A stretch of 64,000 bases of DNA from Dolomedes plantarius (taxonomy: Eukaryota > Arthropoda > Arachnida > Araneae > Dolomedidae). This document shows positions 1 through 12,801 of the stretch, in pieces; position 1 is the first letter of the stretch; each line of letters begins with the position of its first letter. The notes beneath the pieces were generated by a model. That model was not told the origin of the DNA. It did not search any database and saw only the letters and a list, made by a program, of their open reading frames with translations. A program made the position numbers and the translations under genes. The stretch covers positions 86,573,142-86,637,141 of the forward strand of contig OU015498.1 of the NCBI GenBank assembly GCA_907164885.2, given 5' to 3'.

Positions 1-75
<75 letters not shown>
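1..75. repeat. (TA)n microsatellite
   Basis: An uninterrupted TA dinucleotide run starts at the first base, so its true left end lies outside the window. Confidence 0.98.
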
Positions 76-79
<4 letters not shown>

Positions 80-361
80 ATTTTAATAATTAAATTTGAT
101 TATTTATTTTTCCACTGACTGAACTATAAGTAACCATTTCGCTTCACACATATCTTCACACATACAAGAGAAAATTCTGAAATCGGGAAAATCTTGAGAA
201 CTATTCCATGAAGCATGTGAACAACCAGGAAACCTCTTCGATTACGGAAAAAGAAAAATAGTTGTAAATTATACCCTGAAGTAATAAAAGTCAACGATGT
301 TAAGTTATACATATCTTCATTATTTCATAAGCAAAAAAAAATTACATTAAAAACGTGTATT
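76..361. other. AT-rich spacer without recognised feature
   Basis: This stretch lies between two (TA)n tracts. The one open frame of 62 codons on the minus strand (124-312) has no recognisable motif and ordinary AT-rich composition. I see nothing else here. Confidence 0.6.
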
Positions 362-398
362 TTATATATATATATATATATATACATACACACACACA
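362..398. repeat. (TA)n(CA)n microsatellite
   Basis: A TA run passes directly into CA repeats. It abuts the half copy of the TTAA-flanked element at 399-454 and corresponds in place to the central microsatellite of the complete copy at 49172-49574. Confidence 0.9.
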
Positions 399-458
399 TT
401 CATTCTTTGGCCCGTATTCTTGGGATACATGCTATCCCACCCCATATGGATAAGGTTA
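399..458 (-). mobile_element. Half copy of TTAA-flanked piggyBac-like MITE
   Basis: Read on the minus strand this is TTAA, then CCTTATCC, then a stretch containing GATAGCATGTATCCCA and AATACGG, followed by a microsatellite. That is the same order as the left arm of the copies at 49172 and 32681. The expected second arm, with the motif GAATCGAAAAATGG, is absent between 76 and 361. The copy therefore stops at the microsatellite, by deletion or by recombination in the TA tract. Confidence 0.65.
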
Positions 459-2335
459 AGATCTGATTGTTGTGCAGTTGGCAACAAATTCTGTATTACT
501 TAATGTATTAACAAAATTCCAACAGCCAAATGTTCAATTATTAAGTTTTTCTTTTGTTAATGGGATTTAGTGTTCCCAGTTGTATCATACAGCAGTTAGA
601 ATATGCAGACTGGCTTCTCATAAATTTAAACAAAAATCGAAACTGAACAAAAAGTCACCATTGATATCGTTATACGAAATATGCACAGGAAGCAACTAGG
701 GAAGATCCTCCGAAAATAATCCCCCAGATTTAAAAAAAAAAAAAATTGTTGACAGGGAGTGCGGTAGACCAGACCGCATCACGCACATCCCCAGAACGCG
801 CAACTCGGATACTTGTGCAATTGTCACTACTAACACAGTGCCAAAGTATCAAAGATCTGATACAAACCGAGAAATTGAGTGTTTCCCATTCATCCCCGTT
901 TCGTGAACATTACCCGGTGGTTAGTGTTCAAGAACCGTAAAACAGGCTTAGGGCTTTGCTGACCCAACCACAGAGATTTGCGAACTTTTTTTACAAATAA
1001 ACCCCGATGCGAAAAAGGGAGAAAAAAAAATGTTCGTTCTTTATTGGGAGTCTTTCTCGATCCTTCTCGATATAAGTGCGATTGAAAAGGCCACTAAACT
1101 GCGGGGCAAAATGCAGTTGAGATTAAAGTAACTTTGGCTTACACGCAATGTTGCACACTGGATGTTCTGCATGGCAAGCATATGGTCCATTCAGTGAGTG
1201 TGATTTTTTTTTTTCTTTTTTTGCTCTTCTTTCCAGTCGTTCAGTTGTTTGAGGCTCTCTTTTGATTCATTCTTTCCCCGTTTTGTGCGGCAAAGAATCT
1301 CGTGAATGGGAGTTTTGTGGTTTGATTGCGACAAATTTTCCGGAGCGAGGAAGACACCGGGTTTTCGGGAGGAAAAACATGTTAGAGTGCATGGAAAAAA
1401 AATATATAACCCTGGAAAAGTAATGTTTTAATACCACCGTTGTCATAATGATACGGAGTAACCTTTAAATGAAGTATCTTGTCGAAGAATGGAAGAGAGA
1501 GAGAGGGATTATCAGCATTTTACCAGCATGGCGGAAGTGTACTTGTTGATTTCTAAGGCCTTGTATGAGCGGCTTACTTCAAATATTGTCAATCCATGGA
1601 GTAGTTTGAAGATACAAAGACTTACTTAAGTCCTATCAGGCACTTTAAAGTTACACCAGATTTAAAAGAAAAAAAAGAAGTTTTAAACTAACATTCTTAT
1701 CAAAACATGTAAATTCAAATGTCTGCCTTTAAGAGCTAAATTTTTATTTTTTCTGTTTTTTTCTGTTTTGAGAAAACTGTCGTCACGCTTTGCGAATGCC
1801 TTGAAATATTAAGTTACATAGCAGTAAAATAAACAAAACGATTACGTAAAATAGTTATTTCAAGATGGCTTTAAACCGGTTTGACAGAAAAGATGCTCAT
1901 TAAAAGAGATGTTTTTTTTTTCGTCTGAAAGTATAAAACTTTAGAAACTTATTTTCAACCTTAGTTAATAAAGCATGAAGTATTTGTGCAAAATACATTA
2001 TTCGATAAATTATAAAAAAGCTATTTATGTTAATACTTTATCCTCAAATAACAATTTCTTCTGTTATTTGTATGAGAAATTCTTCCTTGAGAGAAATATA
2101 AATACAAAAATTTTGATTTCCTGAACAGATTAGCCGGTAAAAATAATTTAGTGGTTGCATCATGTTTTAGATGTCATAAGTTTGTAGCAAAGTGGAAACA
2201 GTGCTCTAATATATTACATTACTTCTTGTTTAAAAAATATATTTAAATTATTATATCCAGAAACAAATATGAAGGAGAATCAATACTATTTCTCTAATAT
2301 CTAGTACGAATTTTTACAAGAACTTTCCAAAATTA
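459..2335. other. Intergenic or intronic sequence, no gene recognised
   Basis: The part from 740 to 1330 is richer in GC than the rest and has no repeat copies in this window. The 64-codon plus-strand frame at 746-940 has no known motif. There is an A run at 732-745 and a short GA run near 1497-1505. From 1640 to 2335 the sequence is AT-rich and featureless. Confidence 0.5.
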
Positions 2336-2343
2336 TAGATAGT

Positions 2344-2815
2344 TAGGGATACGTAATTTTCGTATTTACGAAATAGATGCGAATAAATGCGAAATTTGCC
2401 GATATGGGCGAATAAATGCGAAAATTATTTTTTTACTATTTTTCGGCGAAAACTCGATGATAAACGGCTTTTTGGGCAAAATTAGGTAATAATGGTAATA
2501 ATTTATTAACATAATTGCTTATCTAAGACATTGCACGGTCTTTAACTGAGCGATCACACTCTCGAAATTTGCTTATTACTTATTGCTAAAGACTTAAGGA
2601 AGAGAATGGGGAGACTACTACAATGTTAGCTTTTAACTAAGAATTTTGGTACTTACCTGACCAAGTAAGTAAAATTGTGATTTTTTTTAATAAATGCGAA
2701 ATTTTTGAATTCGTATATATATATATATATTTGCGAATAAATGCGAAATTTTTTATATTGTAAATTTTTTTTTTGCGAAATTTCGATTTTTTTATGCGAA
2801 ATTTACGTACCTTTA
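2344..2815 (+). mobile_element. Non-autonomous hAT element (MITE), copy 1
   Basis: The left end is TAGGGATACGTAA and the inverted right end reads TAAAGGTACGTAA, giving a 13-bp imperfect terminal inverted repeat. The direct repeat TAGATAGT flanks the element exactly (2336-2343 and 2816-2823), an 8-bp target duplication as expected for hAT transposases. Both subterminal regions carry repeated GCGAATAAATGCG motifs, the kind of subterminal array that hAT transposases bind. There is no transposase frame in the 472 bp. A related copy of 736 bp lies at 23947-24682 in the opposite orientation; the two share both ends and part of the interior but differ by a long internal indel. A short TA run lies at 2716-2731. 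Confidence 0.88.
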
Positions 2816-2823
2816 TAGATAGT

Positions 2824-4678
2824 TATTGGCTTTTAGTTTCCCAGTAAATTACCTGTTACTTATACCACTGATTATCCTAGTATTTTAAACATCCTTTAAT
2901 AAAGAACAATTTTCCACTGCACCATTGAAAATCTCTCTCAGTGTTTGAAATTAGAAGGGAAAATGTTTCCCAAAAGTTTTCAGAGAATGAGAACCTACTT
3001 TGGTGACATACAATTACACAAAATTTCAGAAATGTATCTTCTACTTTAAATGCTGAAAGGAAGGCAGAAGGAAGCATAAGACATCCCAAGAGACAAGAAA
3101 ATATATTCTCCTAAATATATTCCCAAGGAGTGCGCTTTTATTACGCAAATGGGTATCTTCGAAATCGTTCGATTCTCTGCTTCAAGTGGCCCATTTAGCA
3201 AAGTCGCCGAGTACAGACTGCCAATAAATGCAGAAAATATTCTCCAGATGAGGAGAAGATAGAAAGTAGTGGTCAGTAGTAGCATCCCCTGCTCTCCTCT
3301 CTCCTCCTGGTCAGGCGCAGAGGCGGGCAGTGGCAAATCAACGGTGGATCAGAGCCCCCCGAAATAGTTGTCAAACCAATTCCTCAGTCCTTGCAGTGAT
3401 GTATCCATTCGCGTGGATAAACGCATTCTCGGCCGCTAATGACCCGGTGCTGCAGGTGGCAGCAAATTGCCTTCAAATTAGAGCTTTTAATACAGCCGAG
3501 GCACTACATCCTTCCGCCGAAAACAATTTCGCCTTGGAATGTCACTTTCCACCTCTTCCCCCCACATTGTTGATTTTCGTTCTGGAGATCCTGATGGCAG
3601 AAAGTTGAAACACCCCCCGCATTAAAATGCTTCGAAATCCGAGTGATGGAAAGACACGTCGTTCGTCTTTTGGCTCGATGTTCTGGAAAATTCTATTACG
3701 TTCGGGTTCCTACTTCTGCGAATGCTGGAACTATTTCGGTCTTAGTTCTGCCCGAACGGCAACTGGATGTGTTAGCCGAGAGATGGAATGCCTCGGATGG
3801 CCTTCCGATTGGATTGTAATGCGTTTTTGCGGGCAGAGTAAATGCCGGGCCGGGAAAAGAAAACCTCCAGTAATGATGCCACCCGGTTCATAAGCAGTTC
3901 GGGAATTCTGAAAAAGTCATAAATATCTTTGCAAATATTGTATATTGCAAATTCACAAATTGGAACTACAGCCATTGATTTGACGAAATTGTTATAATAT
4001 TATACATTTGTGAATATAATGTATTCTGGCTTTTAAGCTTCATAAAAATATAAATTATGGGAAAAAATAGAAAGGAGTTTTGGGATTTCCTATTACCCTT
4101 TCGTGTAGTCAGAATTTGAATAAATGATAAATTGTTCGTATCTGAATAACCAAAATTATGTATTTGCTGTTAGGGATGGCAAGAAATTCGTTTGGGCCTT
4201 TCCTTTTCTTAATAGAGTTTTTTTAACTATTGATTATCAATGGTTTATTTCTTCAGCAGTCAGTAATAGTAATCTTCGTCATATTTTTAATCTATCACTC
4301 TCATTTCTAGCTCCAGGATTTCTTATTACTGAAGTCACTATTCATACTGCAACTGTACTACACTTTATCTTATAAAAATCGTTTATGATTAGTATGCATT
4401 ACCATTTCATAGAGCCAAGTATTTTAGCTTTTCTATACAAACTATAAATGTACAATTCTGTCTTAAACTTAGAAAAAAGGAATTTTAAAGATACAAGTAA
4501 CGTTTTAGAGCTAAAACAAATTATCTAAAATTTCTTGAACATTTTAATCACTGAAAAGTGTAAAAGTAATGATGTATGTTTTTATCTAGAAACATAACAT
4601 TTCAGGCTAACTAATTTTACCAAAGTGATCTCTGTTGATAACTAGTCAACATAAATATAACTCCTAGGATGAATTTTT
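2824..4678. other. Unique sequence with GC-richer block 3040-3900
   Basis: The block 3040-3900 has near-balanced base composition and open frames on both strands (plus 3330-3608 and 3627-3893; minus 3046-3336 and 3772-3975). None resembles a known protein, and frames open on both strands are what relaxed AT content gives. The block could be conserved non-coding DNA. From 3900 to 4678 the sequence is AT-rich and I see nothing in it. Confidence 0.4.
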
Positions 4679-4904
4679 TTAACGTAGGATTACGTTCTTC
4701 AATAACGGTCCTCCGGAAAGAAAAAAATTAGAGTCATTCGCGAGTTATAATTCTGGCAGCGCGTTAAACCCAGCAGCAGTAAACAGTTAAACAGAAAAGT
4801 ACCAAACTGTGCCAAAAAAAAAAAAAAAAAAAGAAAAGAGGTAAGTAACGATAAGTAATCCTACGTTAAAACCCCGCGGTAGTTTCGTTAGAAGAGACTA
4901 CCTG
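4679..4904 (+). mobile_element. Helentron-associated-like interspersed element, copy 1
   Basis: The copy begins TTAACGTAGGATTAC and carries the inverse, GTAATCCTACGTTAA, at 4857-4871 near its right end. A 3' hairpin follows, with stem GGTAGTTTC (4878-4886), loop of 7 and GAGACTACC (4894-4902). The centre is an A-rich tract where the copy at 12802 has TA/CA repeats. Known background: DINE-1/Helentron-associated elements have a 5' subterminal inverted repeat, a microsatellite core, a matching 3' inverted repeat and a 3' stem-loop, and insert in T-rich sites. This copy follows a run of Ts. The assignment to that class is inferred from architecture only, since no Rep/helicase source element is visible. 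Confidence 0.6.
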
Positions 4905-5889
4905 GAATATTTTTTTATTCGTCATTTATTGTTGAAATCTTTTATTTGTCTTTAATTACTTCCTATTTTAATTCTCATATTTTAGGGGGTATATAAAATT
5001 TTTTCCCATGGTGTTCAACAACCTCGAGACTTTGATTTGATCGCTGCATGTTTATCAAAAGATATAGGCATTATGGTAGACATAAAGACTTCTAAAGTTA
5101 TTTTTACAGAAATATTTTTAAAACTTAGATAAAAATGAAGCACCCTAGAAAGCAACAGAAAGCGGATTAGGTTTAACAAAAGGAACTTTTAGGGCGTGGT
5201 GGATGGGGCTACAATATCTCCAGTGCTCCCCTAGAACTTGGTAGTAAGGGTCTCAAAACTCCATTAATTACAATTCTTTCTACTTATTATCTAAGATATA
5301 TACGCACTCTATCCCAGGGAGGGAAGCGAAATAAAGACGCAGTCTTACCTTGAAAGCTTGATGGCTAGTCTCCCATATATGTCTCTCCCCTAGCATTCGG
5401 ATCACGTTCTACAAGGAGGGTCATAACTCGGGCCCTCTGTTGACAACACCGCTGAACATTATGAACGGCGCGAGGCATGGTGCCCACTTAAGAGCGAAAT
5501 AGATTTCGGGAAGGTTCTCTTCTTTATGTTTTGACTGAGATATGGAATTCGATATTAGTATCAACCGGACATAGAGCGTATGAGTCCTGATTTGCTGCCC
5601 GAAATAGGGGGGGGGGGGTGTTGTCTTGAATGGATTAACTCGTCCGAGATATTTCTTCGGCTCTCGTGTGCGGGGAAGATCTCAAAGATATCAATTAGTT
5701 ATTGCTGTAATTAGTTTCACTGATAACTCAACTCCTCCTGGGAAATGAAGTTTAAATTAAATATAGGTGAATTAGTATTTCATCCGTTCAGGCATCAGAC
5801 TTAAAAAGTCTTGATTAATATAATACTGTAAAAGCTTTAAAAATAAAATAAAAACTAAAAATTAAAAAAAATAAATTAAAAAATTTTTT
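4905..5889. other. Unique segment enclosed by two inverted element copies
   Basis: About 985 bp lie between the inward-facing 3' ends of the copies at 4679-4904 and 5890-6929. The middle (5150-5710) is GC-richer and includes a G run at 5608-5618. The edges are AT-rich. I find no long open frame and no other copy of this segment in the window. It may be ordinary flanking DNA or cargo of a composite element. Confidence 0.5.
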
Positions 5890-6001
5890 CAGGCAGTCTC
5901 TTCTAACGAAACTACTGCGGGCTATTAACGTAGGATTACTTATCGTTGCTTACCTCTTTTGCATGTATGTATGTATGATGTATGTAGGTGTTATGTATCT
6001 A

Positions 6002-6043
<42 letters not shown>

Positions 6044-6722
6044 ATACATACGACGATCAATGTATACAATTGATGTAAAAAATGTATGTATATATATTTA
6101 TAAAAGAATCGTAAGGAATATTTTTATACACAAATTAATGTAGAAGAAAATATTCAAATTAAATCTAATAGGACATACTAAAGAATAGTACAGTTTGAGG
6201 AACATTTCTTTTACTGCATTTTAATATTTTTTTGGACAATGTCCAATCGTCTGCCGCATTAGCAAGAAAAAAAATATTTTTTTTGTCTATTTAGTTTTTA
6301 TGCACGTGACGATAAATTTATTTACAGTACCAGAAAAAGAAATCACGTTATCAGCATTTAATAAATTAAATTCTAAAAATTAATCTTTAAAAACTCACCA
6401 AAAATCAGAAAATAGAGGTAAAGATTCGAAAAAGATTTCATTTTAAAGGAATTTTTATCATCTGTGATATAAATTTCATAACCCTCAAATTATTATTTTA
6501 CATGCAGACTTAAAAAAAGTTACTAAAACAGCTTAAAAATTTAACTTTAAAAAATCTACTAAGAATTTTGCAAAAATCTTTCTTAGTGCATCTCTACACT
6601 ATAAGAAGAATCGCCATGCAAAATTTCATCCCTTTAGGTCCAGCGGTTTGGTCTATGCGTTGTATGTCAGTCAGTCAATCAGTCAGTCAGTGAGTCAGTC
6701 AGTTACGGAACTGTTTTATATA

Positions 6723-6771
<49 letters not shown>

Positions 6772-6929
6772 TTTTACGCATTTTGGTATTTATCTGTTTA
6801 ACTGTTTACTGCTTGTCCAAGCGATACAGACTGGGTTTGGCACGCTACCAAAATTATAACTCGCGACGCATGACATCTGAAATTTTGCTTTCCGGAGGAC
6901 CGTTATGGAGGAACGTAATCCTACGTTAA
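5890..6929 (-). mobile_element. Helentron-associated-like interspersed element, copy 2, with nested repeat
   Basis: Read on the minus strand this copy has the same 5' end (TTAACGTAGGATTAC, at 6915-6929), the same GGTCCTCCGGAAAG subterminal block, the inverted GTAATCCTACGTTAA at about 5925-5939, and the 3' hairpin at 5890-5912. Its centre has grown: two (TA)n tracts (6004-6038 and 6727-6768) enclose a roughly 690-bp sequence that also occurs alone at 47253-47965. So the microsatellite centre of this element appears to have received another repeat. Confidence 0.65.
6040..6726 (-). repeat. Dispersed ~700-bp repeat next to (TA)n and GTCA tracts, copy 1
   Basis: On the minus strand it runs from a TA tract through AAACAGTT, a GTCA-type tetranucleotide array (6666-6703 on the plus strand), and a conserved segment reading GACCAAACCGCTGGACC and GATGAAATTTTGCATGG, then about 550 bp of AT-rich sequence. 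The copy at 47253-47965 is clearly homologous across almost the whole length. Known background: dipteran mini-me elements carry a core between (TA)n and (GTCY)n tracts, and the layout here is similar, but I cannot show homology. No coding capacity is seen. Confidence 0.75.
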
Positions 6930-8040
6930 AATAAAATAATAAAAAGGATGTGCTCTAGATTGCAAAAAAAGTTAATTCGATGAGAACGGTCACTAAATAT
7001 TGTTGGAAAAGACAAGTTCTACTTTTTAAAAATTCTCAGGACGTGCAAGAGAGTATAATTTTTGGCCTTACATACCCTTCCACCTAAATTACGGCCCTTT
7101 AGCTGTATTCTTCCGTATTTCGTTTTCCCCGGAAAATCCATGCGAAACTCAATATTTGAAATCCTCAAACAGAGATATACTTTCTTTTACGAGATAAAAC
7201 AGTTTTTTAGTGTTGACATTGCACTCAAGAAAAGGAATTCTCATCTGTAACACAGAAGTTTGTCATATGAATTTACAGACAGGGAAATAAATATTTTTAA
7301 TTATACTGGGATTCATAAAATGTTAACTAATTGTGTCTATTTAACCCATAAAAATGTATAAAAACTAATATTTGCTTATAATTCTGAAGGGAAACTTGGG
7401 TGTAGCGACATAATTTTAGAACAGTCATAACTCATCCACAATAACTGTAACATTTCCAAAACACTATATTCTTTGTTCTGCCCGTTTTTAGTGAACAAAA
7501 TACTAGCTCCTCCTACGAATCATCATCTTTATCAACACTTTTAAAACACTACTTTACATAGGACTGCCCTTCGCTATAGGGTCAAAAGACTTGAGAGGGG
7601 AAAAAAAACAAAAGGGAAAATATTCCCTTATAATCTCAGAACGCACACGAATTGCATTGATGATAGGCAAAAATTAACAATCTTCGATACGAATGATGAA
7701 TTTCAATTTACTGTCTAGACTCCTACAATGAGATCTAATCTCCATTTTGGTTAAGGGTCTTTACTTAGATCATTGGATCAAATTATCAGATAAGGACTAT
7801 CTTTAATATTTTATTGATATTATAGCCTAAGAACATTTGAATCAAAAAGTTTTTTTTTAAATAGTATCAACCATATTCCTGAAATATAACTTGTTTTATA
7901 TTATAAAATTTTCTTTTCCTAATGAAGCTTCTTACTTGCAAAAAGTATACCAAAAAATTTTGGTGGTCATGATGTGTTCCGTTTACTCAAATGCTAAAAT
8001 AAACTATTGCAAATTCAATAAACTTTTGTTCGAAAGAATT

Positions 8041-8043
<3 letters not shown>
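6930..8043. other. AT-rich spacer, nothing recognised
   Basis: No repeat copy, structured RNA or credible coding frame seen. The 62-codon frame at 7062-7250 has no recognisable motif. Confidence 0.6.

Positions 8044-10010
<1,967 letters not shown>

Positions 10011-10052
<42 letters not shown>
10011..10052. repeat. (TA)n microsatellite
   Basis: A perfect AT dinucleotide run, preceded by a TCTGTCTG-type stretch and followed by ATGTATGT. Confidence 0.97.
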
Positions 10053-10059
<7 letters not shown>

Positions 10060-11144
10060 ATTGAAAGTAATAACGGATACAAATTGCACTAGGTTGTAAT
10101 AACACAATTATAATATATTTTATCGGGATGCCTCTATATTTCAAATCTTTGATGTATTACTTTAATTTACTAATATAAGAAATCAAGGTTGAGAGCGTTC
10201 TTTGCCACTGCAAGGATAAAAAATATTCAGGTTAATTGTACAGAATTCACATTTATATGGGAAGTTAATATGTCTATAACCTTAATACACAAGTGAACAC
10301 ATCTAAATTTATATCTTTACCTATACATTACCGATGTTTGATATTTTTCCTAGTATGCAGCTGTTTAATGGCTACTTGAATTTTCGTGCTTGTTTTGGGA
10401 AAACACAGAAACCGCTTTTAACATGCCACGAATGCAGGATAATACAACATGTAAAGAGATTTGTCTCAAATATACTCAAAACATCTTCATTCGAGTACTG
10501 TCGATCTCCTGACCCCTGATTCTCCACGACAGGTTGACACTCGACCTATAAACAACCGATATCGTTTCCCACGTCTCTCCTCTCCCTGCCAGTACTTCCT
10601 CGAGAGAGACCCGGGGGCGACTATTTTATATCTCCAGTCGCCAATTACGGGGTGACGCATTGCATGCTCAGGTTGTACGCAAGGCATAAAAGCAAAACGA
10701 ATGGCATTTTTACATGTCATGCACCGCAAATCACTCTGGTCAAAAGACATTTTCGTGAACTATTATGAGGGCCTTTTTTGTTTTGTTTTTTGTACATTTC
10801 GATTTCCTTCCCCGGCGTTTTAGGGAATTTTGCGTAGGGTAAATCTGGCTCCTTAGGTCATTTTGTAAGTGCATAGGTACTTTTTTTGTATTTCGTATTG
10901 GATGTGAAAATATTAATGCAGAGTTTGTTAACCTTAATGATCAATTCCGTTTCATGCGATCTTTGTGGTATTTAATTCAATGCATATAGATTGATATGTA
11001 TATCTAATATTGGAACCATTTTCTGTATATGTGTTTCTTTTTTAAAAATTAAATCATATCAAACAATTTATTTTTTTTATTTTTACTATTTCACGTATAA
11101 TTTGAATGAACACATCAATTATATATATGTATATATAATTGATT
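10053..11144. other. Unique sequence with GC-richer block 10480-10760
   Basis: The block 10480-10760 is balanced in composition and open on both strands (minus 10487-10750, 87 codons; plus 10461-10655), with no recognised protein motif. It may be a conserved non-coding block. The rest is AT-rich. Confidence 0.4.
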
Positions 11145-11149
11145 TCAAT

Positions 11150-11183
<34 letters not shown>
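11145..11183. repeat. (TA)n(GT)n microsatellite
   Basis: A TA run passes into GT repeats and ends directly at the left arm of the near-palindromic element at 11186. Confidence 0.9.
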
Positions 11184-11185
11184 AC

Positions 11186-11432
11186 TGGCTTGGTACAAGA
11201 AGTGACTAAGTCAGTTTTTTCCAAGATAACTTTGTTTGCTTATGTCTCTTTAAAAAAAATATTATTTTTAATGTAAGAAGTAACAAGTCTGTCCGATACT
11301 TTAAAAGTATTTTCTAAACCATTGTACATACTTGAGTACTTCTTACATTAAAAATAATATTTTTTGAAAGAGACATAAACAAACAAAGTCATCTTGGAAA
11401 AAACTGACTTAGGCACTTCTTGTACCAAGCCA
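11186..11432. mobile_element. Long-armed palindromic MITE (foldback)
   Basis: The left arm 11186-11282 and right arm 11337-11432 are inverted copies about 95 percent alike (about four substitutions and one indel in 97 positions), separated by a 54-base loop. The outer ends read TGGCTTGGTACAAG and its inverse. The element lies between a TA/GT tract and a (TA)n tract, so the target duplication cannot be separated from the microsatellite. No coding capacity. Tc1/mariner-type insertion at TA is possible but not shown. Confidence 0.8.
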
Positions 11433-11433
11433 C

Positions 11434-11435
<2 letters not shown>

Positions 11436-11509
<74 letters not shown>
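11436..11509. repeat. (TA)n microsatellite
   Basis: A perfect TA run starting four bases after the right arm of the palindromic element. Confidence 0.98.
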
Positions 11510-11511
<2 letters not shown>

Positions 11512-12690
11512 GAATTCAGGATTAGTAATCGTTTAACTACATCTATGAGACAGCAATACTTCGGGCTAATTTACTCGTAGGGTAATCTCCAGAAGAAAAT
11601 GTATTTAACACAATTCTGTTTTGCATGTTTTTTCTATCAGAAATATGCAAAACTAATAAAATTAGTTCACCCATGTGTAATTCACGCTTGCTATTATAAT
11701 GTCTAAAAAGAAGGAGGAAATACAAAAAACAAAATTGACATATTTCTTAATGGAGTAATTGCTCTTAATTTTTCTTAAGAATATAGCATATGGGTAATAA
11801 TAATTGTTTTTTCTCTATCTAAATTCATGTTTGTTCTACATTACTCTGGGGCTGTGGTATGTAAGGCTTATATAAACCTTGGCATGTTTTCAAGATTTTT
11901 AAAAATATCATGGTTCATTTAGCTACTGGTTCTACAAAATATGATTTAACGACGGAGCAAATTTTATTCTAACACTTCTTTATTTTTTTTAATAATAATC
12001 TTCATCGTTTCATAATTTGAGATAGTTTTGAATGGTAACACACGAGCTAGTGTTCTTTTAGTACATACAAATGTAAATTAAAGTGAGAGTCAGTATGTTT
12101 GAATCTTCACGTATCTTAATCAATATTTTGTTCTTTAATTTAAATACTCATTCAACTCATTCAAAAACAGTTTTGCAATGCCTACGCGTTTTCTCGCGGC
12201 TTTGTCAAAGACATCCGCAAACCTCAAAGATGTTTTCCCCTCTCGTAGGGACATCCTTTTCCCCAGGTTAACGAGCGTCAATAAAGTGCTTAATAGATGT
12301 ACCTGAACCTCATGTTTGGGGTCGAAGGTGATCCCCTTGAAATATGTCATCAAATAACTGGAAGACAGCTGGATAAATTTCTCGCCTGGTCTCAAACGAA
12401 CACAGAAGCACGGGATTGGTCTTGTACGGCAGCACTCATCAGGGTGTGCCTGGTCTTTGTTTCAAGGCCGAAATGCCTTTATGGGTCATCCTCGAGGGAT
12501 ATTAAGATAAGGATTGTTGGTGCCCTGAAAAGTGATTGATGCAAGCAACTTCTTGAAAAAGATACTGTGTATGTGAGATGGCGGAGAGAGGTTAATTTAC
12601 TTTTCTAAGAACGCAGGGTTGTAACTCTTTACAGGTGCGACGAATGAGAAAGATATTTTGCCATATCTGATCTAGGATAGCACCACTAAA
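11510..12690. other. Unique sequence with GC-richer block 12170-12540
   Basis: Around 12170-12540 the sequence is more complex. A minus-strand frame is open for about 110 codons (12135 to about 12465) and ends at a stop; its peptide includes the run GITFDPKHEVQVHLL and looks protein-like, but I recognise no family. An overlapping plus-strand frame (12297-12539) is also open. I therefore do not call a gene. The rest is AT-rich. Confidence 0.4.
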
Positions 12691-12747
12691 TATCAGTGGT
12701 TCTTATAGACGAACACAAAATATCAGTGGTTCTTATAGACGAATAAG
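12688..12747 (+). repeat. Tandem duplication of 30 bp
   Basis: The unit containing TATCAGTGGTTCTTATAGAC occurs twice in direct orientation with a 30-base period (12691 and 12721), identical over the shared core. This looks like a recent local duplication. Confidence 0.9.
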
Positions 12748-12801
12748 TCAAACTTAACTAAATTTAGAAATTATTTTGAGGAGCAAATAATGCTGTTAAT
12801 T

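Noticed and set aside
4679..4904. Simple TTAA-flanked piggyBac MITE
   Set aside because: TTAA does occur at both inverted ends, but all three copies share the sequence beyond the inner TTAA up to CCTG. The inner TTAA is therefore inside the element and is not a target duplication.
5608..5618. G-quadruplex from the G run
   Set aside because: A single run of Gs without three further nearby G tracts does not support a quadruplex.
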